A stretch of 60,057 nucleotides of DNA from CAIVAT01 sp037128705 (GTDB lineage: Bacteria; Bacteroidota; Bacteroidia; Bacteroidales; FEN-979), in NCBI GenBank assembly GCA_037128705.1, contig JBAXVX010000025.1:1-60057 (forward strand), read 5' to 3'. This document shows positions 8,400 through 17,021 of this stretch, piece after piece (position 1 is the stretch's first letter; each line of letters opens with the position of its first letter). The notes below the pieces were generated by a model. It was not told where the DNA came from. It saw only the letters and a program-made list of their open reading frames with translations, and searched no databases. Both the position numbers and the translations under genes were made by a program.

Positions 8400-9887
8400 T
8401 TATGGATTGAGTAATAAATTGGGATTCGCGTCTGTCGCCCACTTTGGAATAGGGAAGGTGTTTCTTTCATCACCGTGTGCCAGTTTCTGCCACCATGCAT
8501 CTTTATATTTGCCAAATCGGATCAGGTCCTGCCGGCGGTGTCCTTCACAATATAATTCCCGTCCACGTTCAGCCAGCAATTGCACCAGTGTGGTTCCGCT
8601 CCAGGTTTCCACACCGGCCCTTGTACGAATCGGGTTGATCCATTCATCCCCGTTTCCTCCCATCCGGATGGCCAATTCAGCTTTAATCAGGTAGAAATCG
8701 GTGATCCTGAATAATGGGAACTTGTTGCTTAAATTTTCCTTTGCCCCCATTTTGATCTCATATTTCCCAACACGGGCCCCGGTGGTCCTGATCTGGGTCG
8801 GAGTGAAATTGGTGGCATCCATGATCAACCCCGGAAGATGCGGATCAATATCCAGAGGGAGTTTTGTTTCGCCATCGAGGATAACCGCGCCGGAGCTTGC
8901 GTACTGAAGACCGAATATGTTATAGCCTTCCCGTCTTTTATCCGCCATCTCGTAGGTGTCAAAGAAAGTGGGGACGATCGCAAAGCCATTCCACGGTCCC
9001 ACCGGCATATCAAAACGCAGGTTGTGCTGATAATGCAGGGTCCTCATGTGCAGGCGGAATCCCTGGAAATTATTCTCATCATAAGGAATGGCAAAAATGA
9101 TCTCCTTGGATGCCTGGTTATTGGTCAAAAATGGTGCAAGAAAATTTGTTTCCATGGAGTAAGGCCCGGCCAGGATGCTGTCGCAATAGGTATTGGCTTC
9201 GGCCCACATGGGGGTTCCGGTGTAAACCTGGGCGTTGAGGTAAAGTTTAGTCAGCAGTGCAAAAGCCATATATTTTGTGGCCATGAATTTATTGTCAGTT
9301 GCCTTCAGGCTGGGGAGTGCTGATTTAAGGGTAGCCACCAGGCTGTCAAATATCTCAGCTCTCTTGACCTTGTAAGGCATGGGAGGTGCATTTTTCGCGC
9401 TGGTCAGGTAAGGGGCGTCTCCATAATTGTCGATCAGTACATAATAGTAAAATGAACGCAGTACCTCTACCTCTTTCATTTTAGCCCGTATGGCGTCATT
9501 CTGCGGAAGTTCATGCATCATGTCAATAACCTGGTTGCATGTGGTGATCCCTGTCCAGAATGCACTCCACATCCGGTTCACACCTTCATCGTCGTTCGAC
9601 CAGGTATGCTGGTACATGTTCACCCATTTTCCGCCGTCATACCAGTCGGCTCCTCTTGTGGGACCGCAGATTTCGTCGGAAGAGATCTCCTGTGCCAGGA
9701 ACCACCATCCTTCATCATCAGCAAAAGGCTTTAGTTTGGTATAGGCGTCCACACTCAGGTTGGCAACCTGGTTCGCATTCTCAGGATAGAGGTCTCCCGG
9801 GATTTTATCGTACACTTTTTCATCAAGCTTGGTACAAGAAAAAAGTGCAATTGCAATAGCGAAAAGGAAAAAATATCTAGTTTTCAT
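8400..9887 (-). CDS. susD: SusD-like glycan-binding outer membrane lipoprotein
   Basis: A 495-residue SusD/RagB protein that caps the adjacent SusC. The lipobox is IALFSC, with Cys18 followed by TKLDEK. Family landmarks are EVLRSFYYYVLIDNYGDAPYLTS (about 145-167), FALLTKLYLNAQVYTGTP (about 208-225), FPLFRITDFYLIKAELAIR (about 390) and ERGRELYCEGHRRQDLIRFGKYKD in the C-terminal part. It lies 12 bp downstream of susC and 41 bp upstream of the susE-like gene on the minus strand. It is divergent in sequence from the plus-strand SusD, so the two sets are not a recent tandem duplication. Confidence 0.95.
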   Translation of the reverse strand: MKTRYFFLFAIAIALFSCTKLDEKVYDKIPGDLYPENANQVANLSVDAYTKLKPFADDEGWWFLAQEISSDEICGPTRGADWYDGGKWVNMYQHTWSNDDEGVNRMWSAFWTGITTCNQVIDMMHELPQNDAIRAKMKEVEVLRSFYYYVLIDNYGDAPYLTSAKNAPPMPYKVKRAEIFDSLVATLKSALPSLKATDNKFMATKYMAFALLTKLYLNAQVYTGTPMWAEANTYCDSILAGPYSMETNFLAPFLTNNQASKEIIFAIPYDENNFQGFRLHMRTLHYQHNLRFDMPVGPWNGFAIVPTFFDTYEMADKRREGYNIFGLQYASSGAVILDGETKLPLDIDPHLPGLIMDATNFTPTQIRTTGARVGKYEIKMGAKENLSNKFPLFRITDFYLIKAELAIRMGGNGDEWINPIRTRAGVETWSGTTLVQLLAERGRELYCEGHRRQDLIRFGKYKDAWWQKLAHGDERNTFPIPKWATDANPNLLLNP

Positions 9888-9899
9888 AGTTCGATGGAA

Positions 9900-12800
9900 T
9901 TAAAAAATGACCTTTACACCAGCAGTATAAGCGCGGGTCTTTGGATAAACATTGTATTGATCGATGCCAAACGACAATCCGTTCACGGTTGTTTCAGGAT
10001 CCACTCCCGAGTAACCTGTGATGGTAAACACGTTGTTCGCTGAAACGTATAAGGAAAGTTTCTTGAGCCAGGAAATCTTTGAAACGTTGAAATCATAGGA
10101 GAGCGAAATATAATCCAGTTTCAGGAAAGAGGCATTCTCCACATAGATGTCGGCAATGGAGGGTCCGGAGACACGACCCTGGTTGTACCAGTCGATAGCC
10201 TGCGGCAAAGCATTGAGAGAAGGGAGATTCCCGGGATTGTCAAAAAACATCTCCGTGGCGTTGTACATGTGATTCCCGATCCATGCACGAAGAGCAAAAT
10301 CGAGGGACCAGTGCTTGCCCAGACTAAGAAGGTTTGACCAGCCGATTTCAACTTTGGGCGCTGCAGTAGCCACTACAGTCCTTTCAGCTTCACTGAGCTT
10401 GTCGGTGTACCCGCCTGTTGCCGATTTATAGATAAAAATACCGTCCTTCATGGTAACATAGGTTGGGAGATAGAAACTTCCAACTTCCTGGCCAACCATG
10501 ATGCCGGTTACATAATACTCTTCACCCACCATGCCGCGGCCCGAAATGTAGCCCTCTTTTCTTACACCATCCTGTTCATTGAAATATTCTCCAAGATCAA
10601 GAATTTCCGTTTTATTGGAGGAGACGGTGAGGCTGGTCTTCCAGGTGAATTTGGAGGATGTGATAGGATAAGCCTGGATAAAAAGCTCGATCCCTTTATT
10701 CGACATGGAGCCTGAGTTGGCAAATGTTTTCGATGCAAGGTTCGGTGGAACCGGAACGGTGTATTCACCCAGGAGGTCTGAGGTGATCTTATAGTAGACT
10801 TCAAGACTGCCGCTTAACCGGCTGTTAAAAAAGGCAAAATCGACGCCGACATTCACCTCGGATGTCGATTCCCATTTAAGATCGGGGTTTGAATTCCAGG
10901 CCGGTTTAAAGGTGATGACCTCTTGTCCGGTTTCAGGGTTAATCGCTTTTCCGCTCGGCTCCCAAAGGACCAGACTGCGGTATTCGCCGATTTCCTGGTT
11001 GCCTGAAATACCATAGCTTGCACGTAATTTCAATTGATTCAGCCATTTTACATCCTTCAGCCATTTTTCCTGATCCAGGCTCCAGCCGATGGCTGTGGTC
11101 GGGAACCATCCCCATTTATTATTGGCGCCAAATTTCGAAGAACCGTCCCTGCGCAATGAGGCCGAAATAAAGTACCTGCTGGCAAAGTTATACTGCACGC
11201 GTCCGAAAAAGCCGATCAGGTTCCACTGGCCTTTCCACGAGCCGATATCGCCCCACTTCACATCGTTCAGGACTGCCAGATTATCAGGACCTGCATATGT
11301 GGACTGGGCATCTCCGCCTTGCGAATAGAACCCGCTGTAGACCGATTCCTGCCACGAATAACCGAGAAGCGCATTGAAATTGTGATTCTTCTTGAAGGTT
11401 TTATTATAAACACCGGTGAGTTCGATCAGCTTCTGGGTGTTGGAGTTATACTGTTTTTTACCGTAACCATTGTCGGCTGAGGAGTAAAGATTCGCCGGCC
11501 TGAAATAGTTGGTCGTGTTGTCATCATGGATATATCCGACATTTACACTGGCTACAAGCCCGTCGATAATTTCGAAATCAGCTTTTAAACCACCCAGGAA
11601 TTTCTTGGCGTTCCTGTTGTTGGTGACTTCGTTGATGATGGCAATCGGGTTCTCATAACTGTAAACGCGTGAGGATTGATAATAGCCTCCGGTTGAGTTA
11701 TATACAGGATCGGTGGGGTTTCTGGAGATGGCCTGGTAAATAATATCATCTTTATTCCATCCTCCGTAATTTTCATAGTCGTTTTTCTCAAATGCGCCCA
11801 TGATGTTTGCCGACAGGGTAAGATGATCCCTGAGTGCCTTTTGTGTTACACTGATGCGCGCGGTAGTCTGTTCTTTCCCGGTTCCTTTCATGGTTCCCTG
11901 CCAGTTGGAATTGGTAACGGAGGCCAGATAGGAATTGTGTTTATTTCCGCCGGAAAAGCTCAGGCTGTTGGTTGTGGAAACACCAAGCCTGTATATTTCA
12001 TTCTGCCAGTCGGTGCTTGCACCACCATCAATGAATACACTGTCAACCGTCCAGTTAGGATGGGTTACCACTGCTTTTTGAAAGAGGGTATTGGCAAAGT
12101 CACGCATTTGCGAAGCAGAGAGGACATTCAGTTTTTTTGAAACCTGTTCAATGGAGAATTGACTGTTGAATTCAATGTTGGTAAATGAACCATCGGTCTT
12201 GTCTCCTTCAGCTGCAGGACCAGCCCTTTTTCCCTTTTTTGTCGTGATAATGATAACCCCGTTTGAACCTCTCGATCCGTAGATGGCGGTTGAAGCTGCA
12301 TCTTTCAGGATATTGAATGATTCAATGTCGTCGGAAGAAACGATATTGGGATCAACACCCGGGATCCCGTCGATGACGTACAAAGGTTGTGTGTTCGAAC
12401 TAAATCCTGACGCTCCGCGTATCCGAACTGAAAAATTTTCACTGGGGTCACCACCCTTTTTTGTAACAAGAACCCCGGCAGCTTTACCCTGCATTGCTTG
12501 AATGGGATTTGTTATCACACCCCCATTCAGGTCATCTGCTTTCACGGTGCTCACGGCTCCGGTCTTATCCGTCTTTTTCTGGGTGCTGTAACCGATCACA
12601 ATAAAGTCGTCGAGCGTTGTGACCTGCACCGCCATCGAGACATCAAGTTTCCCCGCTTTCTCTACAACAATTTCCTGTGTGAGATATCCGATCAGCGAGA
12701 ATTTCAGGGTGGCCCCTTTTGGGACGCTGATTTTGTAATTTCCCATCACATCGCATACTGTCCCATTGGTAGTTCCTTTCTGCAATACTGTTGCTCCAAC

Positions 12801-12935
12801 GAGTAATTCACCGGTACCGGCCTCAGAAATGACCCCGTTAACGTCGAGGTTCTGGGCGTTCAGTCCCACCGCGCCACTTACAAATAGGAGCGCAATCAAC
12901 AATTTCTTAAGATTCAGGTGTAATTTTCTTTTCAT
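9900..12935 (-). CDS. susC: SusC-like TonB-dependent outer membrane receptor
   Basis: A 1011-residue TonB-dependent importer, the transport channel for the sugars bound by the following SusD and SusE. A signal peptide ends near residue 27 (VGLNAQ). The carboxypeptidase-regulatory-like domain spans about 30-110, followed by DDFIVIGYSTQKKTDKTG, the plug (FSVRIRGASGF, LYVIDGIPG, STAIYGSRGSNGVIIITTKKGK) and the barrel. It is the first gene of the minus-strand susCDE set. It is preceded by a 252-bp gap containing a consensus promoter with an embedded palindrome (13116-13145). Seven enzyme and transporter genes for alpha-glucan use lie upstream on the same strand, which makes starch or maltodextrin the likely substrate. 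Confidence 0.95.
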   Translation of the reverse strand: MKRKLHLNLKKLLIALLFVSGAVGLNAQNLDVNGVISEAGTGELLVGATVLQKGTTNGTVCDVMGNYKISVPKGATLKFSLIGYLTQEIVVEKAGKLDVSMAVQVTTLDDFIVIGYSTQKKTDKTGAVSTVKADDLNGGVITNPIQAMQGKAAGVLVTKKGGDPSENFSVRIRGASGFSSNTQPLYVIDGIPGVDPNIVSSDDIESFNILKDAASTAIYGSRGSNGVIIITTKKGKRAGPAAEGDKTDGSFTNIEFNSQFSIEQVSKKLNVLSASQMRDFANTLFQKAVVTHPNWTVDSVFIDGGASTDWQNEIYRLGVSTTNSLSFSGGNKHNSYLASVTNSNWQGTMKGTGKEQTTARISVTQKALRDHLTLSANIMGAFEKNDYENYGGWNKDDIIYQAISRNPTDPVYNSTGGYYQSSRVYSYENPIAIINEVTNNRNAKKFLGGLKADFEIIDGLVASVNVGYIHDDNTTNYFRPANLYSSADNGYGKKQYNSNTQKLIELTGVYNKTFKKNHNFNALLGYSWQESVYSGFYSQGGDAQSTYAGPDNLAVLNDVKWGDIGSWKGQWNLIGFFGRVQYNFASRYFISASLRRDGSSKFGANNKWGWFPTTAIGWSLDQEKWLKDVKWLNQLKLRASYGISGNQEIGEYRSLVLWEPSGKAINPETGQEVITFKPAWNSNPDLKWESTSEVNVGVDFAFFNSRLSGSLEVYYKITSDLLGEYTVPVPPNLASKTFANSGSMSNKGIELFIQAYPITSSKFTWKTSLTVSSNKTEILDLGEYFNEQDGVRKEGYISGRGMVGEEYYVTGIMVGQEVGSFYLPTYVTMKDGIFIYKSATGGYTDKLSEAERTVVATAAPKVEIGWSNLLSLGKHWSLDFALRAWIGNHMYNATEMFFDNPGNLPSLNALPQAIDWYNQGRVSGPSIADIYVENASFLKLDYISLSYDFNVSKISWLKKLSLYVSANNVFTITGYSGVDPETTVNGLSFGIDQYNVYPKTRAYTAGVKVIF

Positions 12936-13115
12936 AGGTATATGGAATTAGAGACTTTATAAGCCATTTTGTTATCCGTATCCTGGTCAGCACGAAATAA
13001 TAAAAAATCATGCTGAGACAAACAGCACTCTGGATCAGATGCAAATAAAGCAGCCCCGATCCAAAACCTAATCAGAAATAAAACGCAGGAATATGTTTTA
13101 TCATGAAAAGGTACG

Positions 13116-13145
13116 CAAAAATAGTATAAATACTATACATTGCAA
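13116..13145 (-). promoter_or_regulatory. Promoter of the minus-strand susCDE set, with palindromic operator candidate
   Basis: On the minus strand a TTG (13145-13143) is separated by 19 bp from TATTTTTG (13123-13116), matching the Bacteroidota -33/-7 consensus. A 16-bp perfect inverted repeat, ATAGTAT-AA-ATACTAT (13121-13136), fills the spacer and overlaps the -7 box. That is a suitable place for a repressor. The position is 181 bp before the susC start codon. Confidence 0.6.
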
Positions 13146-13187
13146 GCCTTTATGGAAAATTTCAGGTATAAAAGTGCTATAATGAAG

Positions 13188-14543
13188 TTATTTACCCGAA
13201 TATACCCGGTATTCCCATGCTTTCAGGGTGATCTTGTCATTATTCCCGAATACCTGAGTCGTCCCGGTAAAAGCCTCCTCATACTTACCGGGGAATTCGA
13301 AGCCGGAAAGTTTGGCAGTCTGATCACGGACTGAAAGGTTCAGCAACACAAGCATCCGGTTATCTTTTGTTTTGCGGATAAAAGCATAGACTGATTTATC
13401 GCAGGAGGTAGGCACTTTGATGAATTCACCACCGGCATCGCCGGCATCCAGGAGGTTGTTCCTGGTTTTAAGACTGGTCAGGGTGGTGTAAAACGATTCA
13501 AGCGGATAGTTTCCCCAGGGAATTGTGTCTTTGTCGAAAAAACGCAAGCGCCGGTTCATCGCAGATTCCTGGCCACTGTAGATTAAGGGGATCCCCGGGA
13601 AGGTGAAACAGAAAACAGCGAATGTGCGGGCTCCTTCGCCCAGGCGTTCAAATTCAGTTCCGTTCCAGGAATTTTCGTCATGATTGGTTGTAAATCGCAT
13701 CCGGTAGGCATCCTTCGGGTATTTTTTTACTTCCGCCGAGTAAATGGAATCGATGACAGTGGCCGGTTTTTTGCCTGCTGCAATATGATTCATCGCGCGG
13801 AAAAGGTCCCATGAATAGGTTGCATCAAAGGCAGTATCGTGCATTTTAGGCTGTTCTTCTTCGGCCAGCATGAAAATTGGCTTTATTTTCCTGATCTCAG
13901 GAACTGCTTTGTTCCAAAAGTCAACGGGCAACATTCCGGCAACATCACAGCGGTAACCATCGATGTCGGCCTCTTTGATCCAATAGGCGAGGGCATCGGT
14001 CATATACTCCCGCAATCCGGGCTGACTGTAATCGAGGGCTGCAACATCGGTCCAGTCGGACACCGGGGCAATGATCGTCCCTGCTGAGTCCTTTTTATAC
14101 CACTCCGGGTGTTTGTTGATAAGCGGATTATCCCATGAAGTGTGGTTGGCTACCCAATCAATGATCACCTTCATGCCGAGTTCGTGCACCTTTTTCACCA
14201 GATCAATGAAATCCTGCTTGGTCCCGTATTCAGGATTTACAGCAAAGTAGTCTGCAACTGAATAGTAGCTTCCAAGGCTTCCCTTCCGGTTTTTCTGTCC
14301 CAGGGGGTTGATCGGCATCAGCCAGAGGATTTCAACACCCATCTTTTTCAGCCGGGGCAGTTCCTGCTCAAATGCCTTGAATGTCCCCTGGGGTGTATAC
14401 TGCCTGATGTTCACTTCGTAAATGGTGGCATTCCTGCTCCAGTCCACATGCGGAGAGGGACCTAATTTTGCAGATTCCTGTTTCGGTTTGCAGCCAAATA
14501 GACCCATAAAGGACGCGATTAAAAGAATTGACAGTTTCTTCAT
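13188..14543 (-). CDS. GH13 alpha-amylase family lipoprotein
   Basis: A 451-residue glycoside hydrolase of family 13, probably an outer membrane lipoprotein amylase acting on starch as SusG does. The lipobox is MGLFGC, with Cys18 followed by KPKQES. All GH13 motifs are present: IIDWVANHT (motif I), GYRCDVAGM with the nucleophile Asp (II), FMLAEEEQP with the acid/base Glu (III) and TTNHDENSW (IV). A C-terminal beta domain (about 370-451) follows the barrel. It is compact for the family, with no extra binding module. It lies 24 bp downstream of the next GH13 gene on the same strand and 252 bp before the susC start. Whether it is a true alpha-amylase or a maltogenic enzyme cannot be decided here. 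Confidence 0.88.
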   Translation of the reverse strand: MKKLSILLIASFMGLFGCKPKQESAKLGPSPHVDWSRNATIYEVNIRQYTPQGTFKAFEQELPRLKKMGVEILWLMPINPLGQKNRKGSLGSYYSVADYFAVNPEYGTKQDFIDLVKKVHELGMKVIIDWVANHTSWDNPLINKHPEWYKKDSAGTIIAPVSDWTDVAALDYSQPGLREYMTDALAYWIKEADIDGYRCDVAGMLPVDFWNKAVPEIRKIKPIFMLAEEEQPKMHDTAFDATYSWDLFRAMNHIAAGKKPATVIDSIYSAEVKKYPKDAYRMRFTTNHDENSWNGTEFERLGEGARTFAVFCFTFPGIPLIYSGQESAMNRRLRFFDKDTIPWGNYPLESFYTTLTSLKTRNNLLDAGDAGGEFIKVPTSCDKSVYAFIRKTKDNRMLVLLNLSVRDQTAKLSGFEFPGKYEEAFTGTTQVFGNNDKITLKAWEYRVYSGK

Positions 14544-14566
14544 GCTTCAGAAGTTTAATGTGAATA

Positions 14567-16951
14567 TCAGTTCGATAATATTTCAAATGAATTTCCATTT
14601 AACTCCAGGGTTACCTTCCCTTTTTCAACAGTGAACTTATTGCCAAACTGGGCAACGAGCAGGCTCGCCATATAACGGTCGGGTAAATTGAATTCTATTT
14701 TTTTCGTTGATTTATCCTTATTGAAAATGACAACCACAGCTTTATCGAAATAGGATCGTAGGTAGACATATGTTTTCTCGTTCACCTTCAGGGTAGCGAA
14801 GTCCCCATAGACCAGCGCCATGTTTGAATTCCTTTGATGGGCGAGTTTGGCTGTTGTAATCTTCAATGTCTGTTCAAACCTGCTGAGGCTGTCAAACTTC
14901 ATCATCCGGCGGTTGTCGGGGTCACCGGCGCCGGGCATACCAAATTCATCTCCGTAATAAATGACGGGAATGCCGGGAATGGTCATATTGAAAGCCTGGA
15001 GGGATGCCAGTTTCAGATATCCAACCGTGTCTTTCACTTCGATATCACGCTTCCAGCCAGCTTCAGAAGCATCTTCGTTCAAACCAAGGGCTCCGCTGGC
15101 GTAGGAAATAAACCGCGCCATATCCTGGTTCCCGGTGATGTTGCCCATCAGGTTGTGCTCTCCGTAATAGCTGAAACTCTGTTGCAGCGAATAGTTCAGG
15201 TCCCTGAACGATACATTGTCAATGGCGAAGGCCGACTTGACATCCCAGTAAAGATTGAATTCGAACTGAGCGTCGAGCATCCCGGGATTGACATAGCTGC
15301 CAATCAGTTCGCGGCTGCCGAAGGTCTCGCCAATCTGGTAGATCCCCCTGTTTTCAGGGATGACGACCTGCTGGGTAAGTTTATGGGTCAGCATTCTCCA
15401 GTAGCTTTCGGGAACATGCTTGGCTGCATCGTGACGGAACCCGTCGAGCTTGTATTCTTTGATCCAGAAGGCCGCAGAATCGGAGACCATATTGGCCACC
15501 TCGGGTTTGGTAAGGTCAAATGTCGGAAGGAAGACGTCGAACCAGGTTGTAAGCCGCTGTTCATCCCATAACCGTAAATTTTTCCGCTTCCCAGGGAGAT
15601 CGATTTGCGTGATCCAGTCGGGATGAGCTTTGAGCACCGCGTATTCCTGGTGAACATGGTGGGAAACAAAATCAAGGATGACATTGATGTTCTTTCCATG
15701 GGCTTCACTAACCAGTTTATGGAACTCATCCCCGGTTCCGAAGCGTGTGTCGACCGTTGTCAGGGTAATGGGCCAGTAGCCGTGGTATCCCGAAAATTTA
15801 CGATGAGGGGCAGGATATTCGTTATAACCACCCAACGGATTTTGCGTGATTGGCGAGATCCAAAGCGTATTCACACCGAGATTCGAAAAATAACCATCTT
15901 CCAGCGCCCGTACAATTCCGGCCAGGTCTCCACCCATGTAGTTTACTTTTGGATCAATATCCTTGTCCTTCACGGGTGCATCATTGTCTTTTCTGCCATT
16001 TTTAAAACGGTCAACCATGATGAAATACATGATCATGGCCTCCCTGTCGGAGCGGGTTAATTTTTGCGGATCAGTAAGTACCTTTCCATCCTGAAGCGGA
16101 ACCAGGATCTCATTCGAAATGCCCACCTTGTTCATTGCCCAGACACGGATAAAACTACGCTCGGACTCCCTGGCTTTTTTTGGAATATCAATGGTGATGC
16201 CCGAACTGTCTGTTTTCCAGAATTTTTTATCAAGGCTGTAATTTTCCCAGAAGACAAAAATGGAATCAGCTTTATTTTTCAGGCCGATGACGATTTTTCT
16301 TTTTTCTGCAACGGAGGTGAAAAGAGCGGGCAATCCGGCCGGATTCAGGTTCCCAAGCGTAAGAAGGGAATTGTAGGACCCCATGTAGTTCGAAACCGAA
16401 TCACGGTTATTCGGATCCGATTTTTCTCTGCCGTCAAGGATCAGCTTATACTGGTACTTCCCGGGAAAAAGCTGAAAGTCAATATGCCATTTGCCATCTT
16501 TTTCAAAAAGATATCCGGCAGATGCAGTCCATTCATTCATCTGGCCCTTGATCTGAACGCGTTTATACTTCTTGTTCCGGGGATCGAAGGTGAACCTGAA
16601 TTTCAGTTTATTTGATTTTTCCAGCAGCAGGGAATAGGAGAACCCCTTTGACCATATTTTCAGCACTGAAAGTTTCGGAAAATCCCGGTCAAGCGGCTTG
16701 ATAACCATGATGGTTGAATCGGCTGAAATCACAGCGCTCAGGGCCGGATCAATTTTCAACGAATCAATCCAGGTTGGTTTAACCAGGTAATCGGCCAATT
16801 CGATCACCGTTGAATCGGCATTGACCAGGATTGGAGCTGCCAGTTTCAACATTTGCGGCTCTTTTGAAACCGGGATGTCGTTGTTGGATGAACAACCCTG
16901 AAGCAGGGCCAACATACTCATAGTTGTCAGAAAAAGTAATAGCTGTTTCAT
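14567..16951 (-). CDS. GH13 lipoprotein with CBM48-like domain and altered -1 subsite motifs
   Basis: A 794-residue lipoprotein (lipobox LLQGC, Cys20, then SSNND). Residues about 110-200 form a CBM48-like glycogen-binding fold (VQIKGQMNEWT, GKWHIDFQLFPGKYQYKLILDG). A second Ig-like part follows, then a GH13 barrel from about 305 (MYFIMVDRFKNG) and a C-terminal beta domain. Catalytic residues are retained: Asp in GFRHDAAKH, Glu in YQIGETFGS and Asp in GNQDMARF. Motif IV, however, reads NQD instead of the usual NHD, and motif I reads DFVSHH instead of DxVxNH. It is likely a surface endo-acting enzyme on starch. It lies 24 bp before the next GH13 gene and 55 bp after the esterase gene, so co-transcription is likely. 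Confidence 0.85.
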   Translation of the reverse strand: MKQLLLFLTTMSMLALLQGCSSNNDIPVSKEPQMLKLAAPILVNADSTVIELADYLVKPTWIDSLKIDPALSAVISADSTIMVIKPLDRDFPKLSVLKIWSKGFSYSLLLEKSNKLKFRFTFDPRNKKYKRVQIKGQMNEWTASAGYLFEKDGKWHIDFQLFPGKYQYKLILDGREKSDPNNRDSVSNYMGSYNSLLTLGNLNPAGLPALFTSVAEKRKIVIGLKNKADSIFVFWENYSLDKKFWKTDSSGITIDIPKKARESERSFIRVWAMNKVGISNEILVPLQDGKVLTDPQKLTRSDREAMIMYFIMVDRFKNGRKDNDAPVKDKDIDPKVNYMGGDLAGIVRALEDGYFSNLGVNTLWISPITQNPLGGYNEYPAPHRKFSGYHGYWPITLTTVDTRFGTGDEFHKLVSEAHGKNINVILDFVSHHVHQEYAVLKAHPDWITQIDLPGKRKNLRLWDEQRLTTWFDVFLPTFDLTKPEVANMVSDSAAFWIKEYKLDGFRHDAAKHVPESYWRMLTHKLTQQVVIPENRGIYQIGETFGSRELIGSYVNPGMLDAQFEFNLYWDVKSAFAIDNVSFRDLNYSLQQSFSYYGEHNLMGNITGNQDMARFISYASGALGLNEDASEAGWKRDIEVKDTVGYLKLASLQAFNMTIPGIPVIYYGDEFGMPGAGDPDNRRMMKFDSLSRFEQTLKITTAKLAHQRNSNMALVYGDFATLKVNEKTYVYLRSYFDKAVVVIFNKDKSTKKIEFNLPDRYMASLLVAQFGNKFTVEKGKVTLELNGNSFEILSN

Positions 16952-16986
16952 TTTATCCGGATATTAAGTTTGAAGAATTCAAAAAT

Positions 16987-17021
16987 CATTGGGAATTGGT
17001 AATTGGTCATTGGTCAATGGT
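16987..17021. repeat. 7-bp tandem array (AATTGGT, 5 copies) at the end of the esterase gene
   Basis: Five heptamers in exact phase: CATTGGG, AATTGGT, AATTGGT, CATTGGT, CAATGGT. The stop codon of the minus-strand esterase gene (17009-17007) lies inside the array, so the last residues of that protein (ITIDQ) are encoded by repeat sequence. Confidence 0.8.

Noticed and set aside
14834..15571. 245-codon open frame antisense to the 794-residue GH13
   Set aside because: Shadow of a well-supported gene; no start signal, promoter or recognisable protein feature.
16987..17021. Transcription terminator hairpin after the esterase gene
   Set aside because: The sequence is a tandem heptamer with no stable stem and no T-run.
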